This document shows positions 35,388-44,866 of a stretch of DNA of 64,000 nt, piece by piece (the first letter of the stretch is position 1; each line of letters starts with the position of its first letter). The translations under genes were made by a program, and so were the position numbers. The stretch lies in contig CAXYYJ010000019.1 in the NCBI GenBank assembly GCA_964293475.1, forward strand, positions 19,444-83,443. The letters run 5' to 3'. The stretch is from UBA12170 sp964293475. Lineage in GTDB: Bacteria > Bacteroidota > Bacteroidia > Bacteroidales > UBA12170. Below the pieces are notes generated by a model. The model saw only the letters and a list, made by a program, of their open reading frames with translations, ran no database searches and was not told where the DNA came from.

Positions 35388-36554
35388 ATGAACAATGAGC
35401 AGTATAAAGTTCTGATAGTTGACGATGTGCCCAAAAATATTATGGTTCTGGGCAACAACCTATTGAGCGAAAACTATCAGATTGCCTATGCCCGAAGCGG
35501 TCAGGAGGCCATAGAATTAACCCTCAATAACGATTTCGATCTCATTCTGCTCGATATCATGATGCCCGGACTCGATGGCTACGAAACCTGTAAACGGATT
35601 CTTGCCAACCCTAAAACCGCCCAAATCCCCATCATTTTTATCACCGCCAAAAACGACTATGAAAGTGTGGTGCGTGGTTTCGATGCAGGAGCAAAGGATT
35701 ATGTAACCAAACCATTCAATGCCAAGGAGTTGTTGGCCAGAGTGCGCACCCATTTAGAGCTCAAGCGAAACCGCGAAAATCTGGAATCGCTCAACGAGAA
35801 ACTCGAGCAAAAAGTGAAAGAAAGAACTCTGGAGCTTCAAAAAGCAAACGAAAAAATAACCCGTTTAGACTCTGCCAAAAGTAGTTTTCTGGGGATCATA
35901 AGCCATGAAATCAGAACGCCGCTGAATGGGATTTTTGGAAGCATCGATATGATGAAAGATGTTCATTCCGACGAAGAAACCGCCGATATTCTTTCCATGA
36001 TGGAAGAATCGGCAAACCGTTTGCTGGCTTTCTCGGAGCTCTCAACACTGATAACAGAGCTGAACATCAACCACTATAAACTCGAAAAATATATGATCGA
36101 CCTGGCCGATTTATTGGCTCCAACCGCTCATCAGCATATATCGGGTTTAGACCTTTCGCATTCCGTAAGAATAAATTTACCCCAGGAAAACAAAGGATTT
36201 TATGTGGATGTGGACGAAAAGTTGATTCAGAAGGTAATCAGCGATATTTTACACAATTCCATCCGCTTCAACGATCATAAGGTGGAAATTGATATCTCTC
36301 TGAATCAGTCGGATGAGCATATAGAGTTGAGGATAGAAGACAATGGAGTAGGCTTTCCCCACCATATTTTGCCCAATTTATTTCAGGTTTTTCATGCCGA
36401 CAGCAAAGATTATGTGGAAGGAAAGGGCTTGAATCTGGCCGCTGCCAAATTGATCATCGATGCCCACGGCGGAAACATAACTGCCCAGAATATTCCCATG
36501 GGCGGAGCTTCCATCCTTATTTCGTTCCCTAAAAGCACCATGAAGAATCTTTAA
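35388..36554 (+). CDS. Receiver-histidine kinase hybrid
   Basis: A 388-residue protein with a receiver at the N-terminus (D56 in LILLDIMMP, K108 in TKPFN), then a coiled-coil linker and HisKA with H173 in SHEIRTP, and a HATPase with HNSIRFND and GLNLAAAKL. It has no transmembrane segment, so it is cytoplasmic and can be driven by the upstream hybrid sensor's phospho-relay. Three base gap to the upstream gene. Together with the sigma-54 regulator it may form a His-Asp relay: outer sensor, REC-HK, and output. Confidence 0.9.
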   Translation: MNNEQYKVLIVDDVPKNIMVLGNNLLSENYQIAYARSGQEAIELTLNNDFDLILLDIMMPGLDGYETCKRILANPKTAQIPIIFITAKNDYESVVRGFDAGAKDYVTKPFNAKELLARVRTHLELKRNRENLESLNEKLEQKVKERTLELQKANEKITRLDSAKSSFLGIISHEIRTPLNGIFGSIDMMKDVHSDEETADILSMMEESANRLLAFSELSTLITELNINHYKLEKYMIDLADLLAPTAHQHISGLDLSHSVRINLPQENKGFYVDVDEKLIQKVISDILHNSIRFNDHKVEIDISLNQSDEHIELRIEDNGVGFPHHILPNLFQVFHADSKDYVEGKGLNLAAAKLIIDAHGGNITAQNIPMGGASILISFPKSTMKNL

Positions 36555-36688
36555 ACCAGCGGATTGATTTTTGATTTCGATGAGATTAAACAAGCGGGTT
36601 CGATGGTGTGGTTCAGGATTTTATAAATATTAACCTAACGAAATTTAGAACCATAATAAACAGCAGACTTTCGTTGACAGGAATTTTT

Positions 36689-36696
36689 TATCTTTG
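36689..36696 (+). promoter_or_regulatory. -7 box of fabG gene
   Basis: TATCTTTG, 30 bases before the fabG ATG; TTTATCTTTGGCACC around it is identical over 15 bases to the box of the DedA gene at 52.66 kb. Confidence 0.55.
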
Positions 36697-36725
36697 GCAC
36701 CATTTTAAACTGAAAAATCATAACT

Positions 36726-37472
36726 ATGACATTATTAAAAGGAAAAGTGGCTCTGATTACAGGCGGAAGCCGTGGAATTGGACGTGAAATTGCCTTAAAA
36801 TTTGCTCAACAAGGCGCCGATATTGCCTTTTCTGACCTTGCAGTTGACGAAAACTTTGCTTCGCTGGAGAAAGAATTGGCCGATTTGGGCGTAAAAGGAA
36901 AAGGTTTTGCCTCCGATGCCAGCTCGTTCGACGGGTCGGAAGAAATGGTAAATGCTGTGGCCGCTGAGTTTGGCAGAATCGATATTCTGGTGAACAATGC
37001 CGGAATCACCCGCGATAATCTCCTCATGAGAATGACCGAAGCCGATTGGGATTTGGTGATTAAAGTCAATTTAAAATCGGTTTTCAATCTTACCAAAGCT
37101 GTGCAAAAATTCATGCTTAAACAAAAATCAGGCTCCATTATCAATATGAGCTCGGTGGTAGGTGTGAGTGGAAATGGCGGACAATCAAACTATTCCGCAT
37201 CCAAAGCCGGACTCATCGGTTTCACTAAATCCATTGCTCAGGAACTGGGTTCACGCAATATTCGCTGCAATGCCATTGCACCCGGATTTATCGAAACCAA
37301 AATGACCGAAAAACTTCCCGAAGCTGTGAGAGAAGAATGGATTAAGACCATTCCGTTGCGCCGTGGCGGTAAACCCGAAGATGTAGCCAATGTTGCTGTT
37401 TTCTTAGGTTCCGATTTGTCGAGCTACGTAACCGGACAGGTTATTAATGTTTGCGGTGGAATGAACACCTAA
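36726..37472 (+). CDS. fabG: 3-oxoacyl-ACP reductase FabG
   Basis: A 248-residue short-chain dehydrogenase that reduces 3-oxoacyl-ACP to 3-hydroxyacyl-ACP with NADPH in fatty-acid elongation. It shows TGGSRGIG (cofactor), NNAGITRDNLL (family-specific), catalytic YSASK, and GFIETKMT; the C-terminus reads SYVTGQVINVCGGM. It matches FabG in length. Other SDRs share the fold, so hydroxyacid dehydrogenase function is a lesser possibility. The next gene starts 24 bases after it. Confidence 0.93.
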   Translation: MTLLKGKVALITGGSRGIGREIALKFAQQGADIAFSDLAVDENFASLEKELADLGVKGKGFASDASSFDGSEEMVNAVAAEFGRIDILVNNAGITRDNLLMRMTEADWDLVIKVNLKSVFNLTKAVQKFMLKQKSGSIINMSSVVGVSGNGGQSNYSASKAGLIGFTKSIAQELGSRNIRCNAIAPGFIETKMTEKLPEAVREEWIKTIPLRRGGKPEDVANVAVFLGSDLSSYVTGQVINVCGGMNT

Positions 37473-37496
37473 TAGCACTATCTTTAAGAAAAAATT

Positions 37497-39584
37497 TTGA
37501 ATAATATTCCCTTTCATCTCGAACAACCGATTTGGCTGCTGATTCCTGTTTTTCTGGTTTCTGTTGCCATATCGGCTGTTTTGTATTATCGCTTCAACTC
37601 CGTGTTTTCGCCCACTTTGCGCAAAATACTATTTGCCATTCGCTTCCTGGTCCTTTTTATCCTGGGCCTCCTTTTATTGAATCCCAATTTCTATCAAAAC
37701 ACCAAAATTCTCAATAAACCTGTGCTTTTGGTGGCTGTGGACAATACAGAATCCATGCTGCTTGTGAACGATAGCCTTAGCCTGCGAAGCGAAATAAACC
37801 AGATTCTGGAGCAAATGAAAACTGAGCTCGACGAGATTTACGACGTGGAAATAGTTGGGTTTAACCATCAGATAGAATCCAATCCCACCTTCGATTTCTT
37901 AGGGAAAAGAACCGATTTGGGTTCCGTATTGCAATATGCCGGCGACAAGTATTATATGCTGCCCAAAGCGGGAATTGTGCTGCTCACCGACGGCAATAAC
38001 AATCAAGGCATCAATCCGACTTCATTGGCAGAAAATGATGCGACCAGGATTTTTCCTTTAGTTTTCGGCGACACGCTGCCTGCTGTTGATGCTTTTATCG
38101 ATGCCATTTATTACAATAAAATGGTGAAGCTGGGGGCTAAATTTCCTGTGGATGTGGTGATACAAGCACATGGACTCAAAGACGAGAAAATGGTAGTAAG
38201 CATCGAAAAGGATGGAAAAACCATTCAGGAACAGCAAATTACAGTTTCGCAGAGCGATTATAACAAGGAATTACGATTTTTACTCGAATCCGCAAATCAG
38301 GGTTCACAGGCTTATGTGGTTAAGCTTTCGCCCCTTGATGCGGAGAGAAACCGCAGCAATAACGAGCGTAGTTTTTATGTTCAAACCATTGAATCGGGGG
38401 AAAAGATTCTGGTTTTGGGTCACAGCCATCATCCCGATTTGGGCGCCATAGCCTCTGCGCTGAGGCAGTTCGAAGACCTGGAAGTGGAAGTAAAAACACT
38501 TGTCAACTTTCCCATCGATTTGTCTAAATACCAACTAATTATAGCCCACGGAATTCCATCAGCCGATGAACGGAGTCAGGCATTATTTCTCGACCCGCAG
38601 TTTAACTCACGGTCTGTTTGGTATATCTGGAGCACCACCACCCAACTAAAATCGCTCGAATCGGCCAATTTCCCCTGGAAAATGGAATCGGAAATAACGG
38701 GTTTCGAATATGTGGGAGCACAGGCCAATTCACAGTTTACCAGTTTTTTAATGCCCGGTGATTGGGCCCGGCAATACAGCGGATATCCACCCTTGTATGC
38801 ACCCTTTGTTAAGCTCGGAAATCAACAGCCCGTTGATATTATGTTCAAGGAAAGTCTCAGAGGCTACGAAACCGGCGAGTCGCTGCTGGGGTTTTGGAAT
38901 TCAGGTCCTTTGAAACGCGCATTTTTGGCGGGTGAAGGTCTGTGGAAATGGCGTTTATACAATTTCCAAACCAAAGGAAACCACGATGATTTCAATGCCT
39001 TGGTCCATCGAATATCAAAATATTTGCTTACTGGTGCGGTGAAAAGCCGTTTCCATCTGGATTATCAGGGTACTTACAACGAAACCGATTTAATCCGCTG
39101 GCAGGCACAAACCTTTAACAAGGCCTACGAGTTTGTTGACAATGCTCAAATTTCCCTCACCCTGACCAACGAGGAGCAGGTGGAGTACGAATATGTTTTT
39201 TCCCTTGAAAATCAATCCTATATGGCGCAGTTGGGTTATTTGAAATCTGGAAGTTATCAGTTTAAAGCCCAGGCCGTTTTACCCGATACTACTTTTCAAA
39301 AAACAGGAAGCTTTGTGGTGGAAGCCTGGAATATGGAGAAATCGTCTTCGGGAGCCAATATGCCGCTGTTAAATTCGTTGGCTCAAGCCAGTCGGGGAAA
39401 GGTTTATCAGGCCCAAAACAGTGCTAAACTTATCAACGATTTAAAAGTAAGTCCCGAATCAGCTGCAAGATACAGCATCATTCAAAAGATAATTCAGTTT
39501 ATTGAGCTCAAATGGCTGCTTTTATTGTTGGTGCTATTATTGGCCACAGAATGGGTTTTGCGCAAAAGCTGGGGCTCTTATTAA
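37497..39584 (+). CDS. VWA-like membrane protein
   Basis: A 695-residue protein that starts with TTG (no earlier ATG fits). Two N-terminal TM segments (about 13-30 and 40-58) precede a von Willebrand A-like domain (about 75-210: VAVDNTESML with the MIDAS-type DxTxS, then LTDGNNNQG). The middle is beta-rich with no clear domain, and a final TM lies at about 671-688. It is probably a periplasmic/inner-membrane protein with a metal-dependent interaction domain, like many Bacteroidota proteins near BatA/BatB sets, but no such genes are adjacent. Function unknown. Close spacing suggests cotranscription with fabG. Confidence 0.7.
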   Translation: MNNIPFHLEQPIWLLIPVFLVSVAISAVLYYRFNSVFSPTLRKILFAIRFLVLFILGLLLLNPNFYQNTKILNKPVLLVAVDNTESMLLVNDSLSLRSEINQILEQMKTELDEIYDVEIVGFNHQIESNPTFDFLGKRTDLGSVLQYAGDKYYMLPKAGIVLLTDGNNNQGINPTSLAENDATRIFPLVFGDTLPAVDAFIDAIYYNKMVKLGAKFPVDVVIQAHGLKDEKMVVSIEKDGKTIQEQQITVSQSDYNKELRFLLESANQGSQAYVVKLSPLDAERNRSNNERSFYVQTIESGEKILVLGHSHHPDLGAIASALRQFEDLEVEVKTLVNFPIDLSKYQLIIAHGIPSADERSQALFLDPQFNSRSVWYIWSTTTQLKSLESANFPWKMESEITGFEYVGAQANSQFTSFLMPGDWARQYSGYPPLYAPFVKLGNQQPVDIMFKESLRGYETGESLLGFWNSGPLKRAFLAGEGLWKWRLYNFQTKGNHDDFNALVHRISKYLLTGAVKSRFHLDYQGTYNETDLIRWQAQTFNKAYEFVDNAQISLTLTNEEQVEYEYVFSLENQSYMAQLGYLKSGSYQFKAQAVLPDTTFQKTGSFVVEAWNMEKSSSGANMPLLNSLAQASRGKVYQAQNSAKLINDLKVSPESAARYSIIQKIIQFIELKWLLLLLVLLLATEWVLRKSWGSY

Positions 39585-39905
39585 GTCCTTGTATTGATTA
39601 TTGTCTAAAATAAAATGGTTCTAACAAGTGATTTAACAACTAATCCCTGTAATCAAGCTCACTGCTACTGTGTTTGTGAAACTAAAATCAAAATAAACAA
39701 AAGCTATTGATTTATTATATGAGCTCTGATTTATTGAGCTAAAAACTGGATTTGGTTTGCTGACTTTGATTTTTTGGGTGCCCAATATGTTGTGATCCAT
39801 GGTAATTTCATGGGAATTCGATGCTCTTTTTTGGGGTTCTTATTATAAAAATATCTATTTTTAGCCCTTTTATTTTAAATACCATAATTTTCAAAACACA
39901 AAACA
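39585..39905. other. Intergenic region, no clear feature
   Basis: A 321-base AT-rich gap upstream of the prolyl oligopeptidase. No exact TAnnTTTG box, terminator or RNA gene is visible. Confidence 0.5.
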
Positions 39906-42026
39906 ATGAGAAAAAGCCTTTTATTATTTGCCATAGCCCTGGGCGGGCTCACGGCTTGTAACCAAAAATCAGAAAAAATGATTCAATACCCCACAACAGC
40001 CCGTGTCGACACAGTGGATGTTTACCATGGTGTTGAAGTGGCCGACCCATTCCGATGGCTCGAAGACGATAATTCCGACTCTACAAAATCGTGGGTTACC
40101 CGTCAAAACAATGTCACCAACAGCTATTTGGCTCAAATTCCTTTCCGCCAGAAAATAAAGGACCGATTGACAAAAATCTGGGATTATCCCAAATTTGGCC
40201 TGCCCTTTAAAAAAGGCGATTATTGGTATTTTTACAAAAACGATGGCCTTCAACCCCAATATGTTATCTATCAAATGACCAGCCTCGATGGCGAGCCAGC
40301 GGTGTTTCTCGATCCCAATACCTTCTCTGCCGATGGCACCGTAGCATTGGGTTCCATGTCGTTTTCGAAAGATGGAAAACTCTGCGCCTATAGCACCAGC
40401 AGTGGTGGCTCCGATTGGCAGGAGATTTTTGTGATGGATGTTCAAACAAAAACAAAAATGGCCGATCATCTCAAGTGGATTAAATTCTCGGGAATGAGCT
40501 GGCACAAAGATGGCTTCTATTATAGCCGCTATGATGAGCCAAAGGCTGGTGAAGAGTTAAAAGGCGTAAACGAAAACAGCAAAGTCTATTTTCATAAGGC
40601 CGGAACTGCTCAAAGCGAAGATGTTTTGGTGTATCAGGATCCGGAGCATCCAAAATATGGCTGGTATATGGGAACTACGGAGGATGAGAAGTTTCTTATT
40701 TTGAGCGGAAGCAACCCTTCGGCCAAAGGAAATTCGCTCTTCTATAAACGTGCCGACGACCCAAAAGCCCAATTTGTAGCCATTCAGGACAATTTTGAAC
40801 ACGATATCTGGATTCTTGACAATCAGGGAGATGAGCTTTTTATACAAACCAATAAAGAAGCCCCCAGAAACAGAATTTATAAAATCAGTGCTGCCGATCC
40901 ATCAAAAACACAGGAAGTGATTCCACAATCGACTGATGTGCTCAGCAGTGCCGAAATGGTTGGTGGAAAACTTTTGGTGAGCTATATGCACGATGCATCG
41001 TCCAAAGCCTATGTTTATAACCTCGACGGAAGCATGCAGCACGAAATCGAATTGCCCGGAATTGGAAGCATCAGCGGATTTAGCGGACAGAAAGACAGCG
41101 ACATAGCATTCTATTCGTTCACATCTTTCACCTATCCCAACATGGCTTTTAAATACGACATCAACAACAATAAATCGGAAGTTTTCAGAGAATCGGGCAT
41201 CGATTTCGACATCAATCTATACGAAACCAAGCAGGTTTTCTATACCAGCAAAGACGGAACCAAAATCCCCATGTTTATTGTCCACAAAAAAGGCCTGGAG
41301 CTGAATGGTCAAAATCCAACCCTGCTTTATGGTTACGGTGGGTTTAATGTGTCGTTAACACCGAGTTTTAGCATTAGCAATCTGGTTTTGCTCGAAAATG
41401 GCGGCGTATATGCCATGCCCAATATCAGGGGTGGGGGAGAATATGGCGAGGAATGGCACGAAGCAGGTATGCAGCTGAACAAGCAAAATGTTTTCGACGA
41501 TTTTATTGCAGCTGCCGAATATCTGATTAAGGAAGGCTATACCAGCACCGAGAAATTGGCCATCAGGGGAGGATCGAACGGTGGATTGCTCGTTGGCGCC
41601 TGCATGACGCAACGGCCTGAACTGTTCAAAGTTGCTTTTCCACAAGTGGGAGTTATGGATATGCTGCGCTATCATAAGTTCACCATTGGTTATTATTGGA
41701 TTCCCGACTACGGCAGCAGCGACGACAAAGAACAATTCGATAATCTGATTAAGTATTCGCCTCTGCACAATATTAAATCGGGCGTTTGCTATCCCGCAAC
41801 CCTTATCACCACTGCCGATCACGACGACCGCGTGGTTCCGGCTCACAGCTTTAAGTTTGCTGCCGAATTGCAAAGTAAACAAGCCTGTGCCAATGCAGCT
41901 CTCATTAGAATTGAATCGAAAGCAGGACACGGAGCAGGAAAATCGACAGAGAAAATTATTGAAGAAGCCGCCGATTTATGGGCATTTATGTTCTACAATA
42001 TGGGTTTGAGCCCCTACAATCAATAG
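39906..42026 (+). CDS. Prolyl oligopeptidase (S9A), lipoprotein
   Basis: A 706-residue peptidase that cuts after proline in short peptides. The start MRKSLLLFAIALGGLTAC is a lipoprotein signal with the lipobox LTAC, so it sits on the periplasmic side or the cell surface. A seven-bladed propeller (about 70-440) gates the active site. The hydrolase domain (about 1-70 and 450-706) has the nucleophile in RGGSNGGLL, the Asp in DHDDRVVP and the His in KAGHGAGK. All are intact and the length is as in the family. Ends at a terminator 30 bases on. Confidence 0.95.
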   Translation: MRKSLLLFAIALGGLTACNQKSEKMIQYPTTARVDTVDVYHGVEVADPFRWLEDDNSDSTKSWVTRQNNVTNSYLAQIPFRQKIKDRLTKIWDYPKFGLPFKKGDYWYFYKNDGLQPQYVIYQMTSLDGEPAVFLDPNTFSADGTVALGSMSFSKDGKLCAYSTSSGGSDWQEIFVMDVQTKTKMADHLKWIKFSGMSWHKDGFYYSRYDEPKAGEELKGVNENSKVYFHKAGTAQSEDVLVYQDPEHPKYGWYMGTTEDEKFLILSGSNPSAKGNSLFYKRADDPKAQFVAIQDNFEHDIWILDNQGDELFIQTNKEAPRNRIYKISAADPSKTQEVIPQSTDVLSSAEMVGGKLLVSYMHDASSKAYVYNLDGSMQHEIELPGIGSISGFSGQKDSDIAFYSFTSFTYPNMAFKYDINNNKSEVFRESGIDFDINLYETKQVFYTSKDGTKIPMFIVHKKGLELNGQNPTLLYGYGGFNVSLTPSFSISNLVLLENGGVYAMPNIRGGGEYGEEWHEAGMQLNKQNVFDDFIAAAEYLIKEGYTSTEKLAIRGGSNGGLLVGACMTQRPELFKVAFPQVGVMDMLRYHKFTIGYYWIPDYGSSDDKEQFDNLIKYSPLHNIKSGVCYPATLITTADHDDRVVPAHSFKFAAELQSKQACANAALIRIESKAGHGAGKSTEKIIEEAADLWAFMFYNMGLSPYNQ

Positions 42027-42055
42027 ATTAGGTTAGTATTCACAGAATTATAATC

Positions 42056-42093
42056 CACAGACCCCATGGCGACATTTTGCTATGGGGTTTTTT
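42056..42093 (+). terminator. Terminator of prolyl oligopeptidase
   Basis: The 7-bp stem ACCCCAT/ATGGGGT (42061-42067 with 42082-42088) with a 14-base loop is followed by six T. Confidence 0.8.
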
Positions 42094-42280
42094 GTGGATG
42101 GCAATTTGAGCATAATGATTTCGATTTATGAAATGGCACAGTACGATTTGTAAATATTCAATATGGAAAAACAATGTTAGCAGCCAATATTTACATAGAA
42201 TAAATAAAAATAAGCTGTTTATGCATTGAACTATAATATCATAGGAGGTTGAATATATTTTGTTTGATAATGACACACAT

Positions 42281-42313
42281 TTTGTAAAAAATTAACAAAA
42301 TATAATACTTTTG
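42281..42313 (+). promoter_or_regulatory. Promoter of the nuo operon
   Basis: TTTG (42281-42284), 21-base spacer, TACTTTTG (42306-42313), 28 bases before nuoA. The upstream box overlaps a 7-bp inverted repeat (ATTTTGT 42279-42285, ACAAAAT 42295-42301) that could be a regulator site. The rest of the 42027-42341 gap holds only the terminator. Confidence 0.7.
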
Positions 42314-42341
42314 TGCCACCTAATTCTACGAACCTAAATAT

Positions 42342-42692
42342 ATGAGCAGCGAAAGTTTAGTGCTATTTTTTATAGTCGGAGCAGTATTGGTCGGTGGAGC
42401 CATCCTATTTTCATCGTTTATTGCTCCCAAATCTAACAATCCCCAGAAGTCAGAAGCCTATGAATGCGGAATCCCCACCACGGGTCTTTCGTGGTTACAG
42501 TTTAACGTAGGTTATTATCTTTTTGCCCTGTTATTCCTCATTTTCGATGTGGAAGTTGTATTTCTGCTGCCCTGGGCAGTGGTAATGAAAGAGGTTGGAT
42601 TGGTAGCCTTTGTCGAAATCATGATATTTTTCTTTATTCTGGGTCTTGGTTTATTGTATGCCTGGAAAAAACACGCTTTAATATGGGAATAA
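42342..42692 (+). CDS. nuoA: NADH-quinone oxidoreductase subunit A
   Basis: A 116-residue membrane subunit with three TM helices and the family motifs KSEAYECGIP and FNVGYYLFALLFLIFDVEVVFLLPWA. It helps form the quinone site and proton path at the joint of the arms. It is the first gene of an 11-subunit operon; it overlaps nuoB by 10 bases. Confidence 0.97.
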   Translation: MSSESLVLFFIVGAVLVGGAILFSSFIAPKSNNPQKSEAYECGIPTTGLSWLQFNVGYYLFALLFLIFDVEVVFLLPWAVVMKEVGLVAFVEIMIFFFILGLGLLYAWKKHALIWE

Positions 42693-43228
42693 AATCGATG
42701 AAAGGAGTTCAGTTCAACGACGATGAAACGCTTGAACTGCTCAAAGAAACCGGAGGAAGTGTCATCCTGAGTACCATTGACGATATTTTTAATTGGGGAA
42801 GGTCGAATTCTATTTGGCCTTTAACTTTTGCTACCAGTTGCTGTGGTATCGAAATGATGGCTGCAGGTGCTTCGCGTCACGACTTTGCCAGATTTGGTAT
42901 CGAAGTTTATCGCGCCAGTCCGCGCCAGGCCGATGTTATAGTAATTGCTGGTACAGTGACCAATAAAATGGCACCCGTTCTCAAACGTCTCTACGATCAA
43001 ATGGCCGATCCGAAATATGTGATAGCCATGGGAGCCTGCGCCGTATCGGGCGGTCCGTTTTTCTATAATACCTACCATGTGGTCAGGGGTGCCGATCACG
43101 TGATTCCGGTGGATGTTTACATTCCCGGTTGTCCCCCAAGACCCGAAGCCCTTCTCTATGGAGTGATGCAGTTGCAAAGGAAGATTCAGGTGGAGCGCAA
43201 TCTTAGCGGCAAAAAAAATAAAAAATAA
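42683..43228 (+). CDS. nuoB: NADH-quinone oxidoreductase subunit B
   Basis: A 181-residue peripheral subunit carrying cluster N2, the last Fe-S centre before quinone. The Cys ligands are visible: CC in TSCCGIEMM, GACAVSG, and PGCPPRP. The C-terminus is short and basic (NLSGKKNKK). Its ATG at 42683 overlaps nuoA by 10 bases, so translation is coupled. Confidence 0.97.
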   Translation: MGIKSMKGVQFNDDETLELLKETGGSVILSTIDDIFNWGRSNSIWPLTFATSCCGIEMMAAGASRHDFARFGIEVYRASPRQADVIVIAGTVTNKMAPVLKRLYDQMADPKYVIAMGACAVSGGPFFYNTYHVVRGADHVIPVDVYIPGCPPRPEALLYGVMQLQRKIQVERNLSGKKNKK

Positions 43229-43254
43229 TTTCAGGGTCAATAAATTCTTCATTC

Positions 43255-43713
43255 ATGGAAAATCAACAATTACAGGAATTCATTACCAAAGCCAGTCCCG
43301 AGGCACAAGTGGCCATGGGCAAGCAGTATCTGGAAATCAGCGTCGATGCCAAAGACTTGATGGGCATTGCCACCTTGTTGAAGGAGTCGAAAGAAATGCT
43401 CTTCGATTATCTTTTTTGCCAGTCGGCAGTAGACTTTGTGAGCCATCTCACCATCGTTTATCATCTGGAATCTACAACATTCAGACACCGGGTGGTTTTA
43501 AAAGCCAAGATTGCCGATACCATCAAACCCGAAATTAACTCGGTTTACGATTTATGGATGGGTGCAGAATATCACGAGAGAGAAATTTTCGATTTGTTTG
43601 GAGTGAATTTTATCAATCACCCCGATTTGCGAAAAATGTTCCTCGATGCCGATTGGGTAGGCTATCCGCTGAGAAAAGATTATAAAGACGAAATTAATAT
43701 GGTTGAAAGATAA
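43255..43713 (+). CDS. nuoC: NADH-quinone oxidoreductase subunit C
   Basis: A 152-residue subunit of the peripheral arm, separate from NuoD here (fused in E. coli). The family end motif ERE[IV]FDLFGV...FLDADWVGYPLRKDY is visible. Its N-terminal half is short. It ends 4 bases before nuoD. Confidence 0.95.
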   Translation: MENQQLQEFITKASPEAQVAMGKQYLEISVDAKDLMGIATLLKESKEMLFDYLFCQSAVDFVSHLTIVYHLESTTFRHRVVLKAKIADTIKPEINSVYDLWMGAEYHEREIFDLFGVNFINHPDLRKMFLDADWVGYPLRKDYKDEINMVER

Positions 43714-43716
43714 GAT

Positions 43717-44838
43717 ATGGCAGACAATCAATTTAAACCATTGGCAGAGGAGCAGGAATTCTCCATTAATATGGGGCCTCAGCATCCCAGTACCCACGGT
43801 GTACTCCGGTTGATGCTTAAACTGCGCGGCGAAACTGTTACAGAAGTGAAGCCCCAGCTGGGTTATATTCATCGTGGCATTGAAAAAATGTGCGAGAAAC
43901 TAACCTATCCACAAACCATTCACCTCACCGACAGGCTCGATTATCTTTCGGCTCATACCCTAAACGAAGCCGTTTGTTTAGCGGTGGAAAATGCTTTGGA
44001 GATAGAAGTGCCCGAGCGTGTAAAATACATCAGAACCATTCTCGACGAGCTTACCCGTCTGGCTTCCCATCAACTTTGGTGGTGCGCCTTTGGCATGGAC
44101 CTGGGAGCCTTGACTACTTTCTTCTATGGCTTGCGCGACCGCGAACAGATTCTCGATATTTTTGAGGAAACCTGTGGCGGACGTCTCATCGTAAGCTATA
44201 ATGTACCTGGTGGATTGATGAACGATATTCATCCCAACTTTCAGAAAAGGGTGAAAGACTTTATTAAGTATTTCAAGACAAAATTGCCCGAGTACGATCA
44301 GTTGCTCACCGGAAACCCCATTATGCAGGAGCGTACCAAAGGCATTGGTTTTATCAGCAAGGAAGATGCAATTTCCTACGGAGTTACAGGCCCCAGTGGC
44401 CGTGGTTCGGGATTTAGCTGCGATGTGAGAAAACACGATCCTTATATGGCTTATAAATACGTGAAATTCAACGAAATTCTCGAAACTGAAGGCGACACCT
44501 TTGCCCGTTATCAGGTGCGCATGCGCGAAATGTGGGAATCGTTGAGCATTCTCGAGCAGCTTATCGACAATATTCCCGAAGGCGATTATGCTGCAAAAAT
44601 GAAGGCCATCATCAAATTGCCTGCTGGGGAATACTATCAACGTGTGGAAGCAGTAAGGGGAGAGTTTGGAGTATATATAGTCAGCGATGGCAATAAAACT
44701 CCCTACCGAATGAAATTCCGTTCCCCCAATTTTTCAAATCTTGCCGCCCTCAATCTGATGGCCAAAGACTTGAAGATAGCCGACTTAATCGCCATTGGCG
44801 GATCGATGGACTTTGTGGTTCCGGATATGGACCGTTAA
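43717..44838 (+). CDS. nuoD: NADH-quinone oxidoreductase subunit D
   Basis: A 373-residue subunit descended from the large hydrogenase subunit; it forms the quinone pocket with NuoB. It shows NMGPQHPSTHGVLR (with the quinone His region), LGYIHRGIEK, and FRSPNFSNLAALNLM. Length is near the lower end of the family (about 380-400), with no missing motif. Start ATG 43717. Confidence 0.97.
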   Translation: MADNQFKPLAEEQEFSINMGPQHPSTHGVLRLMLKLRGETVTEVKPQLGYIHRGIEKMCEKLTYPQTIHLTDRLDYLSAHTLNEAVCLAVENALEIEVPERVKYIRTILDELTRLASHQLWWCAFGMDLGALTTFFYGLRDREQILDIFEETCGGRLIVSYNVPGGLMNDIHPNFQKRVKDFIKYFKTKLPEYDQLLTGNPIMQERTKGIGFISKEDAISYGVTGPSGRGSGFSCDVRKHDPYMAYKYVKFNEILETEGDTFARYQVRMREMWESLSILEQLIDNIPEGDYAAKMKAIIKLPAGEYYQRVEAVRGEFGVYIVSDGNKTPYRMKFRSPNFSNLAALNLMAKDLKIADLIAIGGSMDFVVPDMDR

Positions 44839-44866
44839 CTATTAGGAAAAAAATATACAGAATAAT

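Noticed and set aside
36661..36726. Sigma-54 -24/-12 promoter at fabG (TTGGCACC)
   Set aside because: The TGC part of the -12 element is missing and the sequence is explained by the TATCTTTG box.
41355..41930. 191-codon frame antisense to the prolyl oligopeptidase
   Set aside because: Shadow of the hydrolase domain, no start or promoter evidence.
43978..44640. 220-codon frame antisense to nuoD
   Set aside because: nuoD is complete and well supported on the plus strand; this frame is a codon-bias shadow.
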